This document shows, piece after piece, positions 6,801 to 11,600 of a stretch of DNA of 11,600 bases (position 1 is its first letter; every line of letters starts with the position of its first letter). The stretch comes from Collinsella aerofaciens (GTDB taxonomy: Bacteria > Actinomycetota > Coriobacteriia > Coriobacteriales > Coriobacteriaceae). Under the pieces are notes generated by a model. The model saw only the letters and a program-made list of their open reading frames with translations. It did not search any database and was not told the origin of the DNA. The stretch is taken from NCBI GenBank assembly GCA_905213725.1, contig CAJMJM010000055.1, positions 1 to 11,600 on the forward strand, read 5' to 3'. The position numbers and the translations under genes are program-made.

Positions 6801-6963
6801 GGACTTCGATGCCCTGCTCGCCCGCGTGGAGACCGGCATTGCCGCGCGCCTGCGCGAGCTCGAGGCAGGTGACGTCGCCGCTGTCGACCCGACATCGGCG
6901 CAAGCCGCGCATGCGCGCTGTTCGTATAACCACCAAGGAACGTTTGTAAGGAGGGGCGTGTAG
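3865..6963 (+). CDS. addB: AddB-type subunit of the AddAB helicase-nuclease (PD-(D/E)XK nuclease)
   Basis: AddB partners AddA to resect double-strand breaks and load RecA for recombination. This 1032-residue protein is slightly short for the family. The N-terminal and central parts have the shape of a degenerate helicase fold (for example AVLLAPTFAELDLC near the start) but show no Walker A motif, so ATPase activity is not expected. The C-terminal nuclease is clear: SASQIEAYSTCPLCWFVSYR (C726, C729), H755 in GNFVHDVLEHL, and catalytic D864 (GRIDRVD) with D878-Y-K880 (VIDYK). AddB proteins usually bind a 4Fe-4S cluster with one cysteine here and three in a C-x2-C-x5-C tail. Here the tail has only C1019, so the cluster set looks incomplete or altered. 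GGAGG lies three bases before the ATG, unusually close; no alternative start exists before the in-frame TAG at 3820. It is followed three bases later by addA. Confidence 0.9.
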   Translation: MPVRIYTTNAGTDLSDAESALLADLIVRHGRAVLLAPTFAELDLCRHDAAEAGVSLGIDYKTSTSWLRSLWELLGDGRGFVDNLQRQMLFSDMVTRLDDADLQPLSRSQGTVRMLARMARDVLPGVAGTGAERCRGDNCQPEPKSDAEARVFELLRAYAGGLDRRDMVEPCEAADIMAGVLADSLPACTRAVCVRGITSFTYGLLELLSAVANNGGEVVVLLAREQAAMREELATAFDARGVLFEIAPLGEDAVASDVACGAAAQPAFIEVAGPHARAHVYADAIDKLVKAHKESKADKATATPADPVRVLVVSARAPQLFGELAARLAARHIAAETTEFTAFSQSIAGRQFTALANLIERMKAADEGTASKTEWWPAPELTDWIYSPLSGADAVNARTFDKNMRLSRSKTTAGVKSLLQSVQGQVRGARKATSDDNWFKNVPCVVSDVFQALRRDKPVTALKAMLAVAEALPDRALGGLDGQARRQAETALLRHAIDILMNDARARDVSQAATVPVLDGVRTKVDKRSTAYDYETYEVDRTPRAQVRFASLADASVLRPGSYDAVLFADVDLDSYPLSHEEGPLATLTAELRRDGVSLEPAALLRVRFGRAMQAASGPVALARVTHARQARECYPAAVWTELWAHAEAAGAAKPMRVGEGDIIADFDPAAGEGLKRERVTCEAPQHLSAEAVPYLVLRRRDGEGEDAPLVPRLTSASQIEAYSTCPLCWFVSYRVKPQSIDAGFGNMEKGNFVHDVLEHLHARLPQEGMERVTPENLPRAQELLHEVFDETLAEHAGKRGTEGPLVPRSAVEERQVAEILPQLEGVLAYESEALAPFAPRYLEFAFNELKVEYAGWPLGGRIDRVDVDAENRAVVIDYKHRTGVEEFKLADPTVRDEKSGTAPIDDPRWLPPHTQTLIYAQAMRRALGLDTRAALYFSTKGGKPALRGAASAELLEEERGDGRLPGLKKGFPGEGGSMDFDALLARVETGIAARLRELEAGDVAAVDPTSAQAAHARCSYNHQGTFVRRGV

Positions 6964-6966
6964 ACC

Positions 6967-9900
6967 ATGGATCTTTCGACTTTGATGCCGCAACAGCTGC
7001 AGATCGTCAAGACGCTCGACCGTCCGCTGTTTGTCTCGGCGGGCGCCGGTTCGGGCAAGACCTTTACCCTCACGCGCCGCATCGTCTACGCGCTCTCGCC
7101 CGAATCCGGTCCGTTCGTCGAGCATCTGGACCAGGTGCTCGCCATCACCTTTACCAAGGATGCCGCGGCCGAGATTCGCGACCGCGTGCGCCGTGCGCTT
7201 ATCGACGAGGGCATGGACGAGGAAGCACTGACCGTCGACGACGCGTGGATTTCGACCATTCACGGCATGTGCTCGCGTATCCTGCGCGCGCATGCGCTGG
7301 AGCTGGGCATCGACCCCGAGTTCACGGTGCTCACCGATACCGACGAGCTTATGGACCAGGCTGTTGAGCATGTGCTGGCCCGCGCGACGGCGCCCGATGC
7401 CGCCCCCGAGCTCGCGGCATCGCTCAAGGCCCTCTATGCCTGGTATCCCATGGCGGGCGAGGGCGGTTCCTTTGGCACCGGCACGACCATCAAGGGCCTG
7501 GTGCGCGACCTGCTGGAGCTGTCGAGCCAGTTGCCGGGCGGTATGGACGACGTGTGCGTGGCGCGCGGCCAGGCCGATACCTCGGCACTCGCCGCTGCCT
7601 ATCGCGCAGCGCTGGGCGCAAGCAAGGCCGCGACCGAGAAGGCGCAGATGGCACTCGACGCCATTGACGCGTTCGAGGCGAGCGGCAAGACCATGGCCGA
7701 TGCAGCGCGACTCATGATGTCGTGCACCATGCCGCGCGCGAGCAAGGCATTCCCTAAGGAGCAGGTCGAGCTGCTCAAGGCCGAGGCCGCCGATGCGTTT
7801 ATCAATATCGTGCTTGCCTGCGGTGGCCCGGCGCTCGATGCGCTGGTGGGCCTGGCCCGTTCCGTGGAGGCTGAGTATCGCGCGCTCAAGGCCGGCCAGT
7901 CTGCCCTCGACAACAACGACCTGCTGCGCATGGCCTACGAGGCCCTGTGCGATTACCCGGCCATCCGAGCGGCATACGAGGGCCGCTTTAAGATGGTCAT
8001 GATCGATGAGTTCCAGGATACCGACCAGATGCAGGTCGATTTGATTCGCTATCTGACGGGCGCGGGGGAGCGCGCGTTGTGCACCGTAGGCGATGCGCAG
8101 CAGTCCATCTATCGCTTCCGTGGCGCCGAGGTCGAGGTGTTCCGCCGTCAGGAGCGCAAGGTGGGCTCCTCTGCTGCGCCCGAGACGTCCGTCGCATCCG
8201 ATGCCCCTGCCGGCGAACTCGTCAAGCTCGTGCGCAACTTCCGCAGCCACGACGAGGTGCTGCGCTATGTGGCACGCGTCTTCGACGGCGATGACGGCGG
8301 CCTGATGCAGGGCTTTTTGGATCTTGAGGCGAGCGACGGCCACAAGGACACGCTGGTGGCGGACGCCTCGCGCCGCCAGGCCTTCTTTGTTGCCGGCGGC
8401 AGTATGCAGGAGCGCACACAGGCCAAGGCCCGTGCGCTCGCCGAGCGCTTCCGCGCACTTGCCGCTGCCGGCCAGCCCCAGGGCGGCATGGTACTGCTGC
8501 TGGGCCGCATGACCAACGCCGACGTCTACGCTCAGGCCTTTCGCGATCAGGGGCTCGACTGCGTCATCGCGGGCGGCTCGGTCTTTGCCCAAGCAGCCGA
8601 GGTGCAGACGGTGCGCGCCCTGGTTTGTGCGCTCGCCAATCCGGCTGATACGGCGCAGGGCCTTATGCCGCTGCTCGCCTCGCCGATGTTTGCGCTCGGC
8701 GCCCAGGAGTTCCTGGCGCTGGCGACCAAGCTCGATAGCGAGACAGGGGAGACCTCGCGCCGGAATATCGACATGGGCATCATGAGCGATTTTGACGTGC
8801 CGGGTTTGCAAGACTTGCCGCTTGTGACGCGCGCCCGCGAGGTGCTGCGGTATGCGCTTCGTCGCGTGGGCCGCGATTCGTTCGCCGCCATCGTGCGCGA
8901 CGTGGTCAACGCCTCCGGCTGGTTTGTGCGTCTGGGACAGCGTGGTCCCGAGGGCAAGGCCATTGCCGCCAACGTGCTCAAGGCGCTCGACGCCGTGGCT
9001 GAGGCTGAGGCCGAGTTCGGCAACTCGCCGCGTTCCATCGCGCTGGCCTTCGACCGCTTCTTGGCGGGCAAGGAAGCCCCGGGTGCCCTCAACGAGGAAG
9101 GCGACGGCGCGGTGCGCATCATGACGGTGCATGCCTCCAAGGGTCTGGAATATCCGGTCGTGGCGGTCGCCGAGTGCTTTGGCGTGCGTAAGTCCTCGGG
9201 TGCGGCACAGATGGGCCGCGTCGAGGGCGGAGCACAGGTCGTGGCACTGCCGGCGCGCTTCGACGGCGTTAAGCTCGCCGACGGTACCTTTGTGAAGGGC
9301 GACGACGTCAAAAGGCAGTTTGAGCATGCGTTTAAGGGCAAGGGCACGTCGCTGTGGCTGCCGCCGGAGCTCATGGAGGACGTCTGTGCGACGGGTTCTC
9401 CCGCCGAGGCATTTGCTCGCCTGCGCAACGACGACCTGCAGCTTTCGCTCGAGGAGCGGGCCCGCTTGCTCTATGTCGCCATGACGCGTGCGCGCGAGCT
9501 GGTGATCTTGGCGATGGATACCGGCGTGAGCCGTGGCAAGGTGACGGCGCCGACCTTCGACGTTGAGACCGCTCTGACCTACGATGTGCTGCGCCGTATA
9601 ATGCCGACCGACGCTCTGGACATGCCGCAGCTCGATGCCGACCGCCTGGTGTTCGACAACTCCCAGCCGGGCGACTACGAGCTCATTTCGCTCGCGGGCT
9701 TTACCTTTGGCGAGCAGGCGTTTGAGGCCAACGCTTCGTTGGATGCCGAGGGCAGGCTTGTTCGTGGCGATGCCGATACAGATGCTGCCGACGATTCGGC
9801 CAGTACAATCGTCCCCGGTCCTGCCGACCCCAAGCCCGATTCGTTTGAGCTTGTGTATCCCCAGGCAGTGGGCGTGCGCATGGGCATCTGTCCGTATCCG

Positions 9901-10599
9901 ATGCGCGACTCGTATAGCTACTCGTCAATCGCCGCGGCGCTCCATGCCGAGACAGAAGACCGTGCCGCCGAGGCGCGTGTGCCCATGGACGAGGCTGGCG
10001 ATGATGCGGAGTCGGATGGTTCCGAGATGACGGATGCGGACGTGGCCACTGTCGAGCCCGCCGGCAACCCCATGGCGCTGGGCTCGGCGTTCCATGCCGC
10101 CTGCCAGTGGCTGATCGAGATGGGTTCCGATGCGCTGCCCGCTGAGCGTGCCGATGCGCTGGCGCGCCTGTGGCACCTGACGCCAGAACAGCGCGAGCGC
10201 TTCGATGTCGCTCTGGAGCGCTGGCTCAAGTCGTCGGTTCGTGCCGAGCTGTTCGCGTGGCCGTGCGTTCGCGCCGAGGTGCCGTTCTTCTCGCTGGGCT
10301 GCGAGGACGAGGACATCGCCCGCTACGGTGCATATGCCGAAGGCGCCATCGACGCTTTGGCGACCGACCCGGCCGATCCGTCACGCGCACTGGTCATCGA
10401 TTACAAGACGGGTGGCACGCCGGATGAGACGCCGGACCAGCTGCTCGAGAAGCACGCCCTGCAGGCGCGCGTCTACGCCGACGTGTTGCACAAGGCGGGC
10501 TTTGAGACGGTGACGGTCAAGTTCGTTCGCGTGGAGCAGGCGAATCCAGCCATCTTCGTCGAACCCGCCGAACCTCAAGTAGTCATCTACAATCTCTAG
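6967..10599 (+). CDS. addA: AddA: UvrD/Rep-type helicase with C-terminal nuclease (ATP-dependent exonuclease subunit A)
   Basis: AddA is the superfamily 1A motor of the AddAB complex, unwinding from a DNA end and cutting one strand with its own nuclease. All motifs are present in 1210 residues: Walker A GAGSGKT (26-32), motif Ia TFTKDAAAEIRDR, motif II DEFQDT (347-352), motif III GDAQQSIYRFRG (375-386), motif IV NFRS (424-427), motif V TVHASKGLEYP (H722) and motif VI YVAMTRARE (836-844). The nuclease has H1043 (LGSAFH), D1129 (GAIDAL) and D1145-Y-K1147 (VIDYKTG), then the QARVY segment. An acidic stretch (about 995-1030) precedes the nuclease and presumably acts as a linker. The start ATG is three bases after the addB stop. 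AAGGAGG sits 12 bases upstream, inside the end of addB, so translation is probably coupled. A RecB or PcrA identity is excluded by the AddB partner and the nuclease domain. Confidence 0.95.
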   Translation: MDLSTLMPQQLQIVKTLDRPLFVSAGAGSGKTFTLTRRIVYALSPESGPFVEHLDQVLAITFTKDAAAEIRDRVRRALIDEGMDEEALTVDDAWISTIHGMCSRILRAHALELGIDPEFTVLTDTDELMDQAVEHVLARATAPDAAPELAASLKALYAWYPMAGEGGSFGTGTTIKGLVRDLLELSSQLPGGMDDVCVARGQADTSALAAAYRAALGASKAATEKAQMALDAIDAFEASGKTMADAARLMMSCTMPRASKAFPKEQVELLKAEAADAFINIVLACGGPALDALVGLARSVEAEYRALKAGQSALDNNDLLRMAYEALCDYPAIRAAYEGRFKMVMIDEFQDTDQMQVDLIRYLTGAGERALCTVGDAQQSIYRFRGAEVEVFRRQERKVGSSAAPETSVASDAPAGELVKLVRNFRSHDEVLRYVARVFDGDDGGLMQGFLDLEASDGHKDTLVADASRRQAFFVAGGSMQERTQAKARALAERFRALAAAGQPQGGMVLLLGRMTNADVYAQAFRDQGLDCVIAGGSVFAQAAEVQTVRALVCALANPADTAQGLMPLLASPMFALGAQEFLALATKLDSETGETSRRNIDMGIMSDFDVPGLQDLPLVTRAREVLRYALRRVGRDSFAAIVRDVVNASGWFVRLGQRGPEGKAIAANVLKALDAVAEAEAEFGNSPRSIALAFDRFLAGKEAPGALNEEGDGAVRIMTVHASKGLEYPVVAVAECFGVRKSSGAAQMGRVEGGAQVVALPARFDGVKLADGTFVKGDDVKRQFEHAFKGKGTSLWLPPELMEDVCATGSPAEAFARLRNDDLQLSLEERARLLYVAMTRARELVILAMDTGVSRGKVTAPTFDVETALTYDVLRRIMPTDALDMPQLDADRLVFDNSQPGDYELISLAGFTFGEQAFEANASLDAEGRLVRGDADTDAADDSASTIVPGPADPKPDSFELVYPQAVGVRMGICPYPMRDSYSYSSIAAALHAETEDRAAEARVPMDEAGDDAESDGSEMTDADVATVEPAGNPMALGSAFHAACQWLIEMGSDALPAERADALARLWHLTPEQRERFDVALERWLKSSVRAELFAWPCVRAEVPFFSLGCEDEDIARYGAYAEGAIDALATDPADPSRALVIDYKTGGTPDETPDQLLEKHALQARVYADVLHKAGFETVTVKFVRVEQANPAIFVEPAEPQVVIYNL

Positions 10600-10611
10600 C
10601 CCTCAGATAAC

Positions 10612-10674
10612 TTGCGGTGGAATACGGGCTGTTTTGGCCAAAAAAGCCGCCAAACAGTCCGCATTTCACCGCAA
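10612..10674 (+). repeat. 63-base imperfect inverted repeat after addA
   Basis: The 23-base arms 10612-10634 and 10652-10674 match as reverse complements except at three positions. A further GGC/GCC (10636-10638 and 10649-10651) extends the stem past one bulged T, around an A-rich loop. As plus-strand RNA, two of the three differences are G-U wobbles and one is A-C, so the RNA stem stays nearly intact. On the minus strand two become A-C mismatches. No T-run follows on either strand. It may protect the addA mRNA 3' end, help Rho-type termination, or be a copy of a dispersed palindromic element. Confidence 0.65.
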
Positions 10675-10730
10675 CTGCAAGAGGAGCCGTGTTGGTTTGG
10701 CTAGGTTCGGGTGCTGTCCGTGCCGTGCGG

Positions 10731-10736
10731 TAAAAT
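10731..10736 (+). promoter_or_regulatory. Candidate -10 box of dnaE
   Basis: TAAAAT matches five of six -10 bases and would start transcription near 10743, about 33 bases before the dnaE ATG. No good -35 box is visible at the expected distance. dnaE could also be read from the addBA transcript through the hairpin upstream. Confidence 0.35.
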
Positions 10737-10775
10737 CGTTCAGTCAGAACACGAACCCGCATCGGAGCTCATCAC

Positions 10776-11600
10776 ATGGCATTCGTCCATCTGCACAATC
10801 ACACTGTTTTCTCCATGCTCGACGGCGCAACCCGTATCCAGGATATGGTCAATCGTGCCGTTGAACTTGGCATGCCCGCCGTGGCCATTACCGACCACGG
10901 CTACATGTATGGCGTGCCCGACCTAGCGCTGGCCTGCGACGCCGTCAATCACAACACGCCCGAGTACAAAACCTGGAGCCACGACAAGGCCTTCTTGGAA
11001 AAGGACCGCCGCGACGAGCTGGTGGAGCCCGACCCCGAGGCAAACCCGCGCGAGCATGCCCAGTACGTCAAAGACATGGCCATGTGGGACGAGAAGGGCA
11101 ACATCGACGAGCTCAAACCGCCCCTGGTCATCAAGCCCATCTTTGGCTGCGAGGTCTACTTTACGCCGGACGAGACCCTTGCCCGCGACCACAAGCCCGA
11201 GCTCTACCACATGATCCTTCTGGCCAAGGATCAGGAGGGCTACGTCAACCTAATGCAGACGGTCTCCGAGGCCGCCGTGCAGGGCTTTTACTACAAGCCG
11301 CGCGTCACGCTCGACAACCTGCGCCGCCACGCCAAGGGCATGATCTGCACGAGCGCCTGCATCGCGGGCAGCATCCCCAAGTACATCGACCGCGGTGACA
11401 TGGAGGGCGCCATCAAGTGGGCCGAGACCTTCCGTGACACCTTCGAGCCCGGCGACTTCTACATCGAGATCCAGGAACACGGCATCACCACCGACAACGG
11501 CCTGACCGACGAGCAGATGGCCCGCACGCTCAACGACATCGCCAAGCAGGACGGCGAGAAGGACCTCGCCCCCAACGACTTCCACTACCAGCGCCGCGAG
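10776..11600 (+). CDS. dnaE: DNA polymerase III alpha subunit DnaE (partial, N-terminal 275 residues)
   Basis: DnaE is the catalytic subunit of the replicative polymerase. I translated 275 open codons from the ATG at 10776 to the window end, so about three quarters or more of the protein is missing. The N-terminal PHP domain is clear: HLHNHTVFSMLDG (H5, H7), AITDHG (D40, H41), GCEVYFTP (E126), YHMILLAKDQEGYVNLM (144-160) and MICTSACIAGSIP (189-201). Retention of these His/Asp/Glu residues suggests a metal-binding PHP site. Between DHG and KPIFGCEVY there are about 78 residues where DnaE proteins normally have some 20-25, an insertion of about 55 hydrophilic, charged residues (roughly 58-116). 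GGAG eight bases before the ATG supports the start. It follows addA in the same direction after a 176-base gap with a hairpin and a possible promoter. Confidence 0.94.
   Translation, partial: MAFVHLHNHTVFSMLDGATRIQDMVNRAVELGMPAVAITDHGYMYGVPDLALACDAVNHNTPEYKTWSHDKAFLEKDRRDELVEPDPEANPREHAQYVKDMAMWDEKGNIDELKPPLVIKPIFGCEVYFTPDETLARDHKPELYHMILLAKDQEGYVNLMQTVSEAAVQGFYYKPRVTLDNLRRHAKGMICTSACIAGSIPKYIDRGDMEGAIKWAETFRDTFEPGDFYIEIQEHGITTDNGLTDEQMARTLNDIAKQDGEKDLAPNDFHYQRRE

Noticed and set aside
6652..9327. 891-codon open frame on the minus strand
   Set aside because: It lies opposite the end of addB and most of addA, whose motifs are all intact. Its composition (Arg/His/Ala/Gly-rich, no recognisable domain) is what a strongly GC3-biased gene gives in an antisense frame.

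Overview
The window looks like ordinary chromosome from a GC-rich actinobacterium, most likely a gut Coriobacteriia member such as Collinsella. That placement rests on general impression: strong G/C third-position bias, Bacillus-type AddAB rather than RecBCD, a YerC/TrpR-like regulator, a YvlD-type membrane protein, and good Shine-Dalgarno sites. No database search was possible. I see no transposase, phage integration module, CRISPR array, tRNA or rRNA.

Left part (1-2655), a sulfur-themed block. On the minus strand lie the 5' two thirds of mnmA (tRNA 2-thiouridylase, running off the left edge) and, upstream of it, cysK (cysteine synthase). An intrinsic terminator ends the cysK transcript, and an extended -10 element for mnmA sits directly against it. 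Divergent from cysK is a four-cysteine Rrf2-family regulator. The 250-base gap between them carries a good cysK promoter covered by a nested inverted repeat, a likely operator. The simple model is that the regulator senses cysteine or Fe-S status and controls cysK and perhaps itself. CysK makes the cysteine whose sulfur, through a cysteine desulfurase not in this window, feeds MnmA.

Middle (2656-3731). A small four-helix membrane protein (YvlD / 'phage holin family', PF04020) faces the Rrf2 gene across a bidirectional terminator. Divergent from it is yerC, a TrpR-related helix-turn-helix protein closed by a strong terminator. Its leader of about 100 bases has a 16-codon open frame with two Trp codons near its end, stopping three bases before the yerC start, plus short stems that could pair in alternative ways. 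This is the most unusual feature of the window.

Right part (3732-11600), DNA repair and replication. addB and addA are tightly linked (three bases apart, same frame) and encode the two subunits of a double-strand-break-resecting helicase-nuclease. Both keep the PD-(D/E)XK nuclease core, and only AddA has the helicase motifs. A 63-base near-perfect hairpin without a T-run follows addA. Then comes the 5' part of dnaE (replicative DNA polymerase III alpha), whose N-terminal PHP domain carries an insertion of about 55 residues.

Most genes are conserved housekeeping genes. The candidates for something undescribed are regulatory: the cysK operator, the Trp-containing yerC leader, the terminator/promoter overlap ahead of mnmA, and the hairpin after addA.
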